From Sabulicella rubraurantiaca (lineage in GTDB: Bacteria > Pseudomonadota > Alphaproteobacteria > Acetobacterales > Acetobacteraceae), in the NCBI RefSeq assembly GCF_017355885.1, contig NZ_JAFEUU010000020.1, positions 1-57,181 on the forward strand: a stretch of DNA of 57,181 bases. Direction: 5' to 3'. The notes beneath the pieces were generated by a model. That model searched no databases, had not been told where the DNA came from, and saw only the letters and a program-made list of their open reading frames with translations. Positions 7,686-18,682 of the stretch are shown piece after piece. Both the position numbers and the translations under genes were made by a program. Position 1 is the first letter of the stretch. The number at the start of each line of letters is the position of its first letter.

Positions 7686-8002
7686 CAGTCACGAATCGCC
7701 AGGTGCGCTGGATTGCATCCGGTGCTTCGCGAGCTTCGCTGAGGCTTCCGGTCCACTCTCGATGGCGGGGCAGAAATTGCGTGGGAAGCAATCTGACAAG
7801 CAATTGAAGAATAAGGATTTTTTCTGGTCATTTTCCTGCGCTGGTCGCGACGAATTTGCTTGCGAAACGGGGCGCGAAAGAACATATAAGGAACACGACG
7901 GCGACGCCCGTGGCCCGCTTACGCGGCCCGGCGCCCGTGTTATCTGCGAGCGGTCCGGGGGAGGATTCATCCCTGGGTTGCAGCCTTCCAAGAGGTTCCA
8001 GG
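7686..8002. other. Intergenic region between flhB and recA
   Basis: 317 bases with no convincing gene. It is locally richer in A and T than its surroundings (about 7760-7890). Its supported content is the recA promoter/SOS box, entered separately. Short open frames here lack family resemblance or codon bias. Confidence 0.6.
7860..7894 (+). promoter_or_regulatory. recA promoter with an alphaproteobacterial LexA (SOS) box
   Basis: GAAC-ATATAAG-GAAC at 7880-7894 is an exact GAAC-N7-GAAC, the reverse complement of the alphaproteobacterial LexA operator GTTC-N7-GTTC. The spacer contains TATAAG (7885-7890), a good -10 element; TTGCGA at 7860-7865 is a possible -35 with a long 19-base spacer. An operator over the -10, about 110 bases upstream of the recA ATG, is the expected layout for LexA repression. 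Confidence 0.85.
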
Positions 8003-9031
8003 ATGGAAAAGAACAAGGCGCTCGACGCGGCGCTCTCCCAGATCGAGCGGGCCTTCGGCAAGGGCTCGATCATGCGCATGGGCGCGAAGCATCCGATGGA
8101 GGATGTGGAGGCTGTCTCGACCGGGTCGCTCGGCCTTGACCTCGCGCTCGGCATCGGGGGCCTGCCCAAGGGACGCATCGTCGAGATCTACGGTCCCGAA
8201 TCCTCGGGCAAGACGACGCTCGCCTTGCACGCCATCGCCGAGGCACAGAAGAAGGGCGGCACCTGCGCCTTCATCGACGCCGAGCATGCGCTGGACCCCG
8301 GCTATGCCCGCAAGCTGGGCGTGGACGTGGACAACCTGCTGATCTCCCAGCCCGACGCGGGCGAGCAGGCGCTCGAGATCGCCGACACGCTGGTGCGCTC
8401 CGGCGCCGTGGACGTGCTGGTGGTGGACAGCGTGGCCGCGCTGGTGCCGAAGGCGGAGCTGGAGGGCGAGATGGGCGACAGCCATGTCGGCCTGCATGCC
8501 CGCCTCATGTCCCAGGCGCTGCGCAAGCTGACCGGCACGGTGTCTCGCTCCAATTGCCTGCTGATCTTCCTGAACCAGATCCGGCTCAAGATTGGCGTCA
8601 TGTTCGGCAACCCGGAGACGACGACGGGCGGCAACGCGCTGAAGTTCTACGCCTCCATCCGCATGGACATCCGCCGCATCGGCGCGATCAAGGAGCGGGA
8701 CGAGGCGGTGGGCAACCAGACCCGCGTGAAGGTGGTGAAGAACAAGATGGCCCCGCCGTTCCGGCAGGTCGAGTTTGACATCATGTATGGCGAGGGCATC
8801 TCCAAGGTCGGCGAGCTGATCGACCTGGGCGTGAAGGCCGGCATCGTCGAGAAGTCGGGCGCCTGGTTCTCTTGCGACGGGCAGCGCATCGGCCAGGGGC
8901 GCGAGAACGCGAAGCAGTTCCTGCGTGACAACAAGGAAATGGCCGCAAGCATCGAGGCCCGTATCCGCGGCCAGGGCTCCGTGGTTGCGGAAGCCATGGC
9001 CACCACGCCAGAAGCTGACGACGACGAGTGA
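8003..9031 (+). CDS. recA: Recombinase RecA
   Basis: 342 residues. It has the Walker A motif [13 protein letters not shown] (about 65-78), Walker B region [15 protein letters not shown], the L1/L2 DNA-binding region with [20 protein letters not shown] and [20 protein letters not shown], and an acidic tail (TPEADDDE). RecA forms filaments on single-stranded DNA for recombination and triggers LexA self-cleavage. ATG 8003 gives the usual [20 protein letters not shown] start. An SOS box lies upstream and a strong terminator follows, so this is a monocistronic LexA-regulated gene. Confidence 0.98.
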   Translation: MEKNKALDAALSQIERAFGKGSIMRMGAKHPMEDVEAVSTGSLGLDLALGIGGLPKGRIVEIYGPESSGKTTLALHAIAEAQKKGGTCAFIDAEHALDPGYARKLGVDVDNLLISQPDAGEQALEIADTLVRSGAVDVLVVDSVAALVPKAELEGEMGDSHVGLHARLMSQALRKLTGTVSRSNCLLIFLNQIRLKIGVMFGNPETTTGGNALKFYASIRMDIRRIGAIKERDEAVGNQTRVKVVKNKMAPPFRQVEFDIMYGEGISKVGELIDLGVKAGIVEKSGAWFSCDGQRIGQGRENAKQFLRDNKEMAASIEARIRGQGSVVAEAMATTPEADDDE

Positions 9032-9073
9032 CGGAATGTTATTCTGCCCTCTGGGGTGGAATGATTATCCTGC

Positions 9074-9108
9074 AAGGGCGATACCGAAACGGTATCGCCC
9101 TTTTTATT
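9074..9108 (+). terminator. Rho-independent terminator after recA
   Basis: AAGGGCGATACCG (9074-9086), loop AAA and CGGTATCGCCCTT give a 13-pair perfect hairpin followed by a T-rich TTTTTATT tract. It is one of the two classical terminators in the window. Confidence 0.93.
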
Positions 9109-9200
9109 TGTGGTCCTTCCCGCCAACGATCCCGATTTTCCTCGCGTTTCTTGCCCGTGCCATCACCGAAGCGGCACACTAAACGCAGAGGAGACACAAC

Positions 9201-9404
9201 ATGGCCAATCAGCAGCAGGGCGATCGCCGCCATCAGGACAACGGTCAGGGTCAGGTGAAGGACCCGGCCCATGATGCGCGCCTGAAGCAGAATCGGGATC
9301 AGCAGCATTCCCAGTCGCAGCCCGGCGGGCAGCAGCACCAGCAGGGCGGCCAGGGCCGCGTCACAGACCCGGAGCATGACGGGCGGCTGAAGCAGAACCG
9401 CTAA
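9201..9404 (+). CDS. Small hydrophilic protein with a duplicated DP-x-HD-x-RLKQNR motif
   Basis: 67 residues, very rich in Gln, Asn, Asp, Arg, His and Gly, with no hydrophobic segment; it should be disordered. It contains two copies of one module: GQGQVKDPAHDARLKQNR in the middle and GQGRVTDPEHDGRLKQNR at the C terminus, joined by a Q/H/S-rich linker. I do not recognise a family. In composition it recalls small stress-associated glycine-rich KGG-repeat proteins, but the motif differs. GAGGAGACACAAC before ATG 9201 is a good ribosome binding site. It sits alone between the recA terminator and a stem-loop, so it is probably its own transcription unit. Confidence 0.75.
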   Translation: MANQQQGDRRHQDNGQGQVKDPAHDARLKQNRDQQHSQSQPGGQQHQQGGQGRVTDPEHDGRLKQNR

Positions 9405-9411
9405 CGCCTTA

Positions 9412-9437
9412 GGGGCGGCGCCGCCGGGCGCCGCCCC
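9412..9437 (+). terminator. GC stem-loop after the small repeat protein
   Basis: GGGGCGGCGCC (9412-9422), loop GCCG and GGCGCCGCCCC (9427-9437) form a perfect 11-pair hairpin 7 bases after the stop codon. No T-tract follows. A terminator or 3' stabiliser is plausible. Confidence 0.45.
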
Positions 9438-9497
9438 ACCCACGCGCCGCCTCCCTGCCTATTGAGAGGGGGCGCGGCGCGCGGTAATGCCCGCTTC

Positions 9498-12143
<2,646 letters not shown>

Positions 12144-12145
12144 AG

Positions 12146-12230
12146 TCAGCGGCCCTCTGGGCCGAATGGCCGCCGCCGCTGATGCCGCGAAGCGGGGTCA
12201 GGTGAAGTGTGCGAAGCGGCAGCTTCGTGC
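12146..12230. terminator. Stem-loops between convergent alaS and livF
   Basis: TCAGCGGC (12146-12153) pairs with GCCGCTGA (12175-12182), and CGAAGC (12212-12217) pairs with GCTTCG (12222-12227) over loop GGCA. They fill the 89-base gap between two converging genes, where a bidirectional terminator is expected. No T-tracts are seen. Confidence 0.35.
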
Positions 12231-12232
12231 GG

Positions 12233-12886
12233 TCAGGAAGACACTTCGCCGCGCTCGATCACGAAGCTCCGGTCCACCAAGGGCCGGAGCAGTTCCGGAT
12301 TGCTTTCGCTGATCAGGATGGCGACGTCCGGCAGGGCGTCGCGCAGCCGCTTCAGCGCCTCGGCGTAGCGCTGCGCGAGAGCCGGGGCGAGGCCCTGGAA
12401 GGGCTCGTCCAGCAGCACGGCGCGGGTGCCGACCATGAGCGCTCGTCCCAGCGCCACCATCTTGCCCTGTCCGCCCGATAGCCCCGCCGCCTTGCGCGTC
12501 GCGAGGCCGGAGAGTTCCGGCAGCAACGAATAGACCTGCTCCAGCCGGCGCCGCGTCTCGACGGCGGGGAGGCGCAGCACCTCGGCAGGCAGGCGGATAT
12601 TCTCCTCCACCGTGAAGCCGCCGAAGAGGCGCCGCTCCTCCGGCGCATAGCCAATGCCGTGGCGGGCGCGCTCATGCGCCGCGATGCCGGAGGCGTCGGC
12701 GCCGGCCAGGAGGATGCGCCCGCCCTCGATGGGCAGGAGGCCCATGATGGCGCGGAAGGTCGTGGTCTTGCCCGCGCCGTTGCGCCCGATCAGCGCGACG
12801 CGCCCGCCGGGCGGCACGTACATCCGCACCCCACGCAGCACTGGCGCGCCGGCGATGGAGACCTGCACATCCTCAAGGCGCAGCAT
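12233..12886 (-). CDS. livF: HAAT-type ABC transporter ATP-binding protein, LivF type (cluster 1)
   Basis: 217 residues. Walker A LIGRNGAGKTTTF, ABC signature LSGGQGKMVALGRAL and Walker B AVLLDEPFQGLAP are all canonical. The short size and the second ATPase beside it mark it as LivF. It would power uptake by the livH/livM permease encoded upstream. The start overlaps the end of livG by 14 bases. It is last in a five-gene operon read on the minus strand from 16793. Confidence 0.92.
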   Translation of the reverse strand: MLRLEDVQVSIAGAPVLRGVRMYVPPGGRVALIGRNGAGKTTTFRAIMGLLPIEGGRILLAGADASGIAAHERARHGIGYAPEERRLFGGFTVEENIRLPAEVLRLPAVETRRRLEQVYSLLPELSGLATRKAAGLSGGQGKMVALGRALMVGTRAVLLDEPFQGLAPALAQRYAEALKRLRDALPDVAILISESNPELLRPLVDRSFVIERGEVSS

Positions 12887-13634
12887 GGGCGTCCTCGATG
12901 CCGATCACCTCGCGCCGCACGTCGGGATCGGCCAGCACCGCCTGCGGCGGCCCATTGGCGACGATGCGCCCCTGCGACCAGACGGCGACGCGGTCGGCGA
13001 AGCGGGACACCACCTCCATGTCATGCTCCACGAAGACGGCTGAGACGCCCGTCTCGCGTAGCACCCGCGCCAGGGTCTCGACGATGCCCAGCTTCTCGGA
13101 GGCGGCGACGCCGCTGGTGGGCTCGTCCATCAGGAGGAGGCGCGGCTTGAGCGCGACCGCCATGGCGATGTCGGCCAGCTTGCGCGACCCCTCGTTCAGC
13201 GCATCGGCGCGCGTGTCGGCCAGGAATTCCAGCCCGAAGCCGCGCATGATCTCCATCGCCTCCTCTGTCCAGCCGGGACGGAGCAGGGGCCGCAGCAGCG
13301 AGAAGGCCCCCTCCCGCGCCGCGATGGCGAGGGCGAGGTTCCGCAGCACCGTGTGCTCGGTGAAGAGCTGGGGAAGCTGGAAGGACCGGGCGATTCCCTT
13401 CGCGGTAATCCGACGCGGCGGCAGCCCGGCGATGTCCTGGCCCCGCCACAGGATGCGCCCCGCCTGGGGCTTCAGCCAGCCGGTGCACATGTTGATGAAG
13501 GTGGTCTTGCCCGCGCCATTTGGCCCGATGATGGCGAGAAACTCGCCCTCGCCCACGTCGAGGTCGATGCCATCGGCTGCCTTTACGCCGCCGAAGGCGA
13601 GGCGAAGCCCCTGGGCCTGGAGGATGGGCTTCAT
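12873..13634 (-). CDS. livG: HAAT-type ABC transporter ATP-binding protein, LivG type (cluster 1)
   Basis: 253 residues with Walker A IIGPNGAGKTTFINMCTGWL and Walker B RLLLMDEPTSGV. The ABC signature region reads LNEGSRKLADIAMAVAL, so the usual LSGGQ or LSYGQ core is degenerate. The C-terminal extension past the switch His is typical of LivG. Start 13634 (KPILQAQGLRLAFGGVKAAD) overlaps the livM stop by four bases. Confidence 0.9.
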   Translation of the reverse strand: MKPILQAQGLRLAFGGVKAADGIDLDVGEGEFLAIIGPNGAGKTTFINMCTGWLKPQAGRILWRGQDIAGLPPRRITAKGIARSFQLPQLFTEHTVLRNLALAIAAREGAFSLLRPLLRPGWTEEAMEIMRGFGLEFLADTRADALNEGSRKLADIAMAVALKPRLLLMDEPTSGVAASEKLGIVETLARVLRETGVSAVFVEHDMEVVSRFADRVAVWSQGRIVANGPPQAVLADPDVRREVIGIEDAHAAP

Positions 13635-14557
13635 GCGCGCCTCCCGCGCAGAAGGCTGAACAGCCCGCCCCGCGCGAAGAGGATCACCGCCAGCAGCACC
13701 GCGCCGAGGATGAGCTGCCACGCATCGGCGACGGAGGCGGCAGCGTAGACCCGCACCAGCTCATAGGCCACGGCGCCAAGGAAGGGGCCGAGCACGCCAC
13801 CCGCGCCCCCGAGGATGACGATGAACACGAGCTCGCCGCTCGCGGTCCAGTAGCCCATCAGCGGCGTGACGTGCCGTGTGGTGAGCGCGATCAGCGCCCC
13901 CGCCGTGCCGGCCATGGCGGCGGACAGCACATAGGCGACGAGGAGGACGCGGCGCGGCGGCAGCCCCATGAACTCCAGCCGTGCCTCGCGCGTCTTGATG
14001 CCTTGCAGCGCCTCGCCGAGCGGACTGGCGAGGTAGAGACGCGCCAGCAGCGCGAAGCCGATGGCGAGCACCAGCGCGGCGACCAGCACGGCCCATTCGC
14101 CGCCCACGCGCTCCGTCGCCATGCCGGCCCAGGTGACGGCGGGGACGCGCATCCCGTCCGTGCCGTGGGTGATGCTGTAGAACTTCTCCAGCAGCGAATA
14201 GAAGACCATGGACAGCGCCAGGTTCAGCATGCCGAAAAAGATCTCGCGGTAGCGCGCGACGAAGAGGCCGATGACGAGGCCGAGCAGCGAGGTCAGCAGC
14301 ATTGCAAGCGGCAGGAGCAGCAGCGCATCGCCCACGCGCCCGGCCAGGAAGGCCACGGCATAGGCGGCGAAGGCGACGAACATCGCATGGCCGAAGGACA
14401 CCTGCCCGGCGCGCAGCAGCAGCATGACACCAAGCGCCGCGATGCCCTTCGCCAGCGCCAGCGTCAGCACGAAGCGCAGCCAGGGCGCGGCGAAGGCCGC
14501 TGCCAGCACGGCAAGGGCGAAAAGCAGGGCCAGCAGGGCTTCGCGCCGGTGCGTCAT
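13631..14557 (-). CDS. livM: HAAT-type ABC transporter permease, LivM type (cluster 1)
   Basis: 308 residues with about nine hydrophobic segments and the LivM-family loop GIKTREARLEFMGLPPRRVL. With LivH it forms the membrane channel of a branched-chain amino acid or amide uptake system. It starts within four bases of the livH stop and overlaps livG, so the operon is tightly coupled. Confidence 0.9.
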   Translation of the reverse strand: MTHRREALLALLFALAVLAAAFAAPWLRFVLTLALAKGIAALGVMLLLRAGQVSFGHAMFVAFAAYAVAFLAGRVGDALLLLPLAMLLTSLLGLVIGLFVARYREIFFGMLNLALSMVFYSLLEKFYSITHGTDGMRVPAVTWAGMATERVGGEWAVLVAALVLAIGFALLARLYLASPLGEALQGIKTREARLEFMGLPPRRVLLVAYVLSAAMAGTAGALIALTTRHVTPLMGYWTASGELVFIVILGGAGGVLGPFLGAVAYELVRVYAAASVADAWQLILGAVLLAVILFARGGLFSLLRGRRA

Positions 14558-15489
14558 ATCCGCCGCGTCTCCAGCGTGCCGAACAGCCCCTGCGGCTTCA
14601 CGAGGAGCACGGCGACCATGATGAGGTAGGGGATCAGCACCTCCGCCTCCGGGAAGAAATACACGGCGACGGAGCGGCCGAGCCCGATCATCAGCGCGGT
14701 CAGCGCCGCGCCCTCGATGCGGCCCAGCCCCGCCGTCGCGACCACGGCGAAGGACAGCACGATGGTGGAGGCGCCGACGCCGGGCACGATGGCGGCAGTG
14801 GGCGAGGCGAGCGCGCCGCCCAGCGCAGCCAGTACCGCTCCAGCGGTGAAGGTCAGCAGATAGACGCGGTCGGCGTTGATGCCGATGGCGGTCGCCGCCT
14901 CGCGATCCGTCGTCACCGCCACGATCATCCGGCCAGAGAGGGTGGAGCGCAGGAACCAGACGAGGCCCACCAGCACCAGCACCGCGATGCCGGGCAGCAC
15001 GAAGAGCTGGTAGGCGGTGAAGGGGATGAAGTCGCTGCCGAAGGGCACGTCGAAGGTGCCGAAGAGGCGCATCGCCGCGTCGTGGTGCACAGGCTGCACC
15101 CCCCAGACCAGCTTCTGCACGTCCTCCAGCATCATGAACAATGCAAAGGTGACGAGAAGCTGAAGCACGTTCTCCTCGGCATAGATGCGGCGCAGGAGGA
15201 GGCGTTCGATCAGCGGGCCGAGCACGGCGCCGACCAGCGCCGCCGCCAGGATCAGCACACCCAGCGCCGCCCAGGCGGGCAGGGCGCCGGAGCCCAGCGC
15301 CGCACCCAGCCCCGCCGCCGTATACGCCCCGATGGCGAAAAGGCTGCCATGGGCGATGTTCAGGACGCGCAGCACGCCGAAGACGAGGTTCAGCCCCACC
15401 GCCACCAGGAAGATGAGCGCCGCAGAGGCCAGCCCGTCCAGCAGGGCCAGCCCCAGCAGCAGACCGTTATCGGCGAACCACGCGCCCAT
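14554..15489 (-). CDS. livH: HAAT-type ABC transporter permease, LivH type (cluster 1)
   Basis: 311 residues and a LivH signature: VAVGLNLVFGVLRVLNIAHG near the N terminus and TDREAATAIGINADRVYLLT in the cytoplasmic loop. The start is placed at 15489, where ATG overlaps the stop of the binding-protein gene; an upstream in-frame start would lie inside that gene. Confidence 0.9.
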   Translation of the reverse strand: MGAWFADNGLLLGLALLDGLASAALIFLVAVGLNLVFGVLRVLNIAHGSLFAIGAYTAAGLGAALGSGALPAWAALGVLILAAALVGAVLGPLIERLLLRRIYAEENVLQLLVTFALFMMLEDVQKLVWGVQPVHHDAAMRLFGTFDVPFGSDFIPFTAYQLFVLPGIAVLVLVGLVWFLRSTLSGRMIVAVTTDREAATAIGINADRVYLLTFTAGAVLAALGGALASPTAAIVPGVGASTIVLSFAVVATAGLGRIEGAALTALMIGLGRSVAVYFFPEAEVLIPYLIMVAVLLVKPQGLFGTLETRRI

Positions 15490-16793
15490 CAGCCGGCCGG
15501 GGCCGGCACGCGGTCCAGGATGTCGCGCGACAGGCCGCGCAGCCACTCGACGCTGTTCCGGCCGACAGGCGCCGTCACCAGCTCGGGCGGGAAAACGATC
15601 ATGTCGGAGAGCGTGGCGAAGGGCAGGGCGTCGGTGTGGCGCGACGTGCCGATCAGCTGCGGCTCCAGTCCCTGGCCGTCCTCGCGGATCGTCATGCGGG
15701 CCGTCGGGCTGTCGAACTCAAGGCCGGGGAAGGCGGCGGCCAGTTGCTGCTCATTCGGCCAGTTGCCGCCATTGCCCGCCATCGCCTTGGCATAGGCGGC
15801 CTGGAGCGCGGAGAGCGCCTGGTACATGTGGTAGGTCGGGTAGATCGGGTAGCTGTTGAAGCGCTGGCGGTAATTGTTCACGAAGCGGTCGAGCCGCGCC
15901 TTGTCCGCCGGGGCCGGATGCTGGAACCAGTGGTCGCCGCGCGAGCCGACGATGTGCCCGGCGGGAAGCGACCGCCCAACGCGCTCCAGCGAGGATTCCG
16001 CCAGCGGCATGACGAAGGTCGAGCGCTCGAAGAGGCGCCGCTCCGCTGCCTGACGAATGAAGGTGTCCAGCTCACCGCCCCAGGAGGTGGAGAGGATGAC
16101 GTCCGGCCGCAGCGCCAGCAGGCGCGTCACTTCGGTGGAGAAGTCGGTGGCGCCAAAGCGCGGGAAGAGTTCCGCCACCACGCGGGCATCGGGCTTCAGC
16201 GCCTGCATCCCCGCGCGCCACAGCTCCCAGGAATCGCGGCCCCAGGCATAGTCCTGGTTCAGCACGGCGATGGTGCGGAAGTCGGGCTTGCGCTTCAGGA
16301 GGTACAGGAGCGGCGCCAGCACCTCGGGCGTCGCATTGGCCTGGGTGCGGAAGGCGTATTGGTAGCGCTTCTCCTCGAAGATGCGCTGCGTGCCGCAATC
16401 CCACAGCAGGGTGACGCGACGAAGCTCCTCCGCCAGCGGGGTGCAGGCGAGGCAGGAGCCGGAGGAGATGGAGGCCAGCATCACCTCCACACGCTCATTC
16501 AGGACGAGGCGCCGGAACTCGCCCAGCAGGTGCTCCACGCCGGGGCCTTCATCCACGAAATAGGGGCGGATGGGCACGCCGCCGATGCCGCCGCCGCGGT
16601 TGATCTCGTCGATCAGCATCTCCGCGGCCTGACGTCCCGGCACGCCGAAGACGCTGGCCGGGCCGGACAGGAAGGTGGTGATGCCGATGCGAAGCTCCTG
16701 CGGACGCTGCACCGGCTGCGCCCGCAGCGTGGATGGAAGGAGAAGCCCGCCGAAAGCCGTGCCGAGCACGGCGTCGCGCCGCGTGATGCCCAT
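15489..16793 (-). CDS. ABC transporter substrate-binding protein, HAAT family (cluster 1)
   Basis: 434 residues. The N terminus GITRRDAVLGTAFGGLLLPS carries a twin-arginine-like RRD and a hydrophobic stretch ending LRAQ, a likely export signal. The mature part, from ELRIGITTFLSGPASVFG, is a type I periplasmic binding protein of the Leu/Ile/Val or amide group. The ligand cannot be read from sequence. GGAGGAATCCAGAC precedes ATG 16793. It is the first gene of the minus-strand transporter operon; a dyad that may act as operator lies about 50 bases upstream. Confidence 0.9.
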   Translation of the reverse strand: MGITRRDAVLGTAFGGLLLPSTLRAQPVQRPQELRIGITTFLSGPASVFGVPGRQAAEMLIDEINRGGGIGGVPIRPYFVDEGPGVEHLLGEFRRLVLNERVEVMLASISSGSCLACTPLAEELRRVTLLWDCGTQRIFEEKRYQYAFRTQANATPEVLAPLLYLLKRKPDFRTIAVLNQDYAWGRDSWELWRAGMQALKPDARVVAELFPRFGATDFSTEVTRLLALRPDVILSTSWGGELDTFIRQAAERRLFERSTFVMPLAESSLERVGRSLPAGHIVGSRGDHWFQHPAPADKARLDRFVNNYRQRFNSYPIYPTYHMYQALSALQAAYAKAMAGNGGNWPNEQQLAAAFPGLEFDSPTARMTIREDGQGLEPQLIGTSRHTDALPFATLSDMIVFPPELVTAPVGRNSVEWLRGLSRDILDRVPAPAG

Positions 16794-16841
16794 GTCTGGA
16801 TTCCTCCATCGCGCGGCTTGGCGCCGCATTGCCCGGCAAGC

Positions 16842-16868
16842 TTGGCAAAGCGGATGGCGCTTTGCAAA
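16842..16868. promoter_or_regulatory. Inverted repeat (candidate operator) in the divergent intergenic region
   Basis: GCAAAGCG (16845-16852) and CGCTTTGC (16858-16865) are a perfect 8-base inverted repeat around GATGG. With TT at 16842-16843 and AA at 16867-16868 the dyad extends to 11 positions with one mismatch. It lies between the minus-strand transporter operon and the plus-strand catalase-family gene. Spacing and symmetry suit a dimeric repressor; no regulator gene is nearby. Confidence 0.5.
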
Positions 16869-16941
16869 CCGGCCAGGCGGGAAACCGCGCCTCCCGGGTC
16901 GCGTTGGCCGCCGGAACCCTCCCGCACCGGAGTCTCCGCCC

Positions 16942-18606
16942 ATGTCCAGCCGCGCTGCCCTTTCCCCGCTTCGCTACGAGCCATCGGTGGAGGAGATCGA
17001 GGCCGGGGAGAAGGAAACTGAACAGTCGCTGATCGAAACAATGCGCGGCATCCAGGAGACGACCTTCAAGGATTACGGCCACGCGCTCCGCTCCGTCCAC
17101 GCCAAGAGCCACGCTTTGCTGGAAGGTGAGCTTCGGGTCCTGGGCAACCTGCCGCCGGCCCTGGCGCAGGGAATCTTTGCCCGTCGCGCGACCTATCCCG
17201 TCATCCTGCGGCTTTCCACCAATCCGGGCGACATCCTGGATGACGACATCTCCTCGCCGCGCGGCCTCGCCGTGAAGGTGATCGGTGTCGAGGGCGAGCG
17301 GCTGGAGGGATCCGAGGGCGGGGCGACGCAGGATTTCGTTATGGCGAATGCGCCGGCCTTCGGCGCGCCCGGACCCAAGGCCTTCGCGGGCAATCTGTCG
17401 CTGCTGGCGGCCAGCACCGATACCGGGCAGGCCTGGAAGAAGGCCTTCTCCGCTGTGGCGCGTGCTGCCGAGGGCGCGGTGGAGGCGGTGGGCGGCAAGA
17501 GCATGATGCTGACCATGATGGGCGGCCACCCGCTGACCCACCTGCTCGGCGAGACCTTCTACACCCAGTCCCCATTCCGCCACGGCGAGTTCGTGGCGAA
17601 GCTCTCCATCGTTCCGGTCTCGCGCGAATTGGTCGCGCTGAAGAACAAGAAGGTGGATCTGAGCGGCCGCCCGAACGGGCTGCGCGAGGAGGCGATCGAG
17701 TTCTTCCGCCAGCAGGGCGGCGAGTGGGAGGTGCGCGTCCAGCTTCGCACCAACGCGGCCACCATGCCGATCGAGGACGCCTCCGTCACCTGGCCGGAGG
17801 AGGATAGCCCCTACCTGCCGGTCGCGCGCATCACCGTTCCACCGCAGCCGGCCTGGAGCGAGGCGCGGGCGCGCATCGCGGATGACGGGCTGTCCTTCAG
17901 CCCGTGGAACGGCATCGCTGCGCACCAGCCCTTGGGCGGGGTGAACCGCGCCCGCCGCAACGCCTATCGCGAGGCTGCGCAGTTCCGCTCTGCGCGCAAT
18001 GGTTGCCCGCTCCACGCGCCGCAGACCCGCCTCGTCCTGCCCGACACGGCGCCCCAGACCTACGGCACCGCGCCGGGGCGTGAAGGGCGGCGACCCAACA
18101 CCCCCGATGCGCGCCCTGGTGCCTGGACGCAGCCCATGAGCCCCACACTGCGCCACGCGCTTGCCGGCGCGGCGGGCGGGCTGGCGGCAGGCGCCGTGGT
18201 TTCCGCGCTGTTCCTTGGCACGGAGGCGGTCAGACGGGAGCCCTCGGATCTCGTCAAGCTGCAGCGCAAGGCGGCGGATCGCGCCGGGCTCGACTATCGC
18301 GGAGAGGAGGAGAGCCCGAGCGTGCTTGAGGAGCTGGCCGGCCATGGCGGGCACCTCGCCCTCTCGACCGTGGCGGGCGCCGCCTATGGCGCGACGGTGA
18401 AGGACGAGCATTCGCCCCTCATGGCCGGGCTGGCCTTCGGGCTCGGTTTCCATGCCCTGGCCTTCGGGGTCGTGGGGCCGGCGCTGGGCCTGACCCCACC
18501 GCCCTGGCGCGACAGCGTGGGCTCGCAGGCGAAGCATGCCGGTCTGCACGTGCTGTACGGCGTCATGACCGGCGTGGTGGCGGAGCGCGTGGCGCGGCGC
18601 ATGTAG
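16942..18606 (+). CDS. Catalase-family heme protein fused to a C-terminal membrane domain
   Basis: 554 residues. About 1-395 is a catalase-family fold: KSHALLEGELRVL (the HA-K-x-H region), VILRLSTNPGDILDDDISSP, RGLAVKVIGVEGER, and VNRARRNAYREAAQFRSARN near the proximal heme site. Classical catalase length and N-terminal arm are lacking, so it belongs with small catalase-like peroxidases or heme proteins. After a Pro/Gly-rich linker, about residues 400-554 are Gly/Ala-rich with about four membrane segments (AGAAGGLAAGAVVSALFLG; MAGLAFGLGFHALAFGVVG), resembling small YagU/DUF1440-type membrane proteins, which I cannot confirm. An internal ATG at 18136 could start that domain separately. It stands alone between two divergent transporter operons. 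Confidence 0.8.
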   Translation: MSSRAALSPLRYEPSVEEIEAGEKETEQSLIETMRGIQETTFKDYGHALRSVHAKSHALLEGELRVLGNLPPALAQGIFARRATYPVILRLSTNPGDILDDDISSPRGLAVKVIGVEGERLEGSEGGATQDFVMANAPAFGAPGPKAFAGNLSLLAASTDTGQAWKKAFSAVARAAEGAVEAVGGKSMMLTMMGGHPLTHLLGETFYTQSPFRHGEFVAKLSIVPVSRELVALKNKKVDLSGRPNGLREEAIEFFRQQGGEWEVRVQLRTNAATMPIEDASVTWPEEDSPYLPVARITVPPQPAWSEARARIADDGLSFSPWNGIAAHQPLGGVNRARRNAYREAAQFRSARNGCPLHAPQTRLVLPDTAPQTYGTAPGREGRRPNTPDARPGAWTQPMSPTLRHALAGAAGGLAAGAVVSALFLGTEAVRREPSDLVKLQRKAADRAGLDYRGEEESPSVLEELAGHGGHLALSTVAGAAYGATVKDEHSPLMAGLAFGLGFHALAFGVVGPALGLTPPPWRDSVGSQAKHAGLHVLYGVMTGVVAERVARRM

Positions 18607-18618
18607 CGCGGCCGGGGT

Positions 18619-18648
18619 TTGCGTCCCGCGCGCGGGCAAGGCTAGGCT
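18619..18648 (+). promoter_or_regulatory. Candidate promoter of the cluster 2 transporter
   Basis: TTGCGT (18619-18624), an 18-base spacer and TAGGCT (18643-18648) lie 35 bases ahead of the binding-protein ATG. The same TAGGCT-like -10 is seen before leuA, and a close relative before the tctCBA operon. Confidence 0.45.
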
Positions 18649-18682
18649 TCCTTCCAACGACGGAATATTCGGAGGAAGCCCC

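Noticed and set aside
7762-8139. Open frames in the flhB-recA gap as small genes
   Set aside because: They have no ribosome binding site, composition unlike neighbouring proteins, and overlap the SOS promoter and the start of recA.
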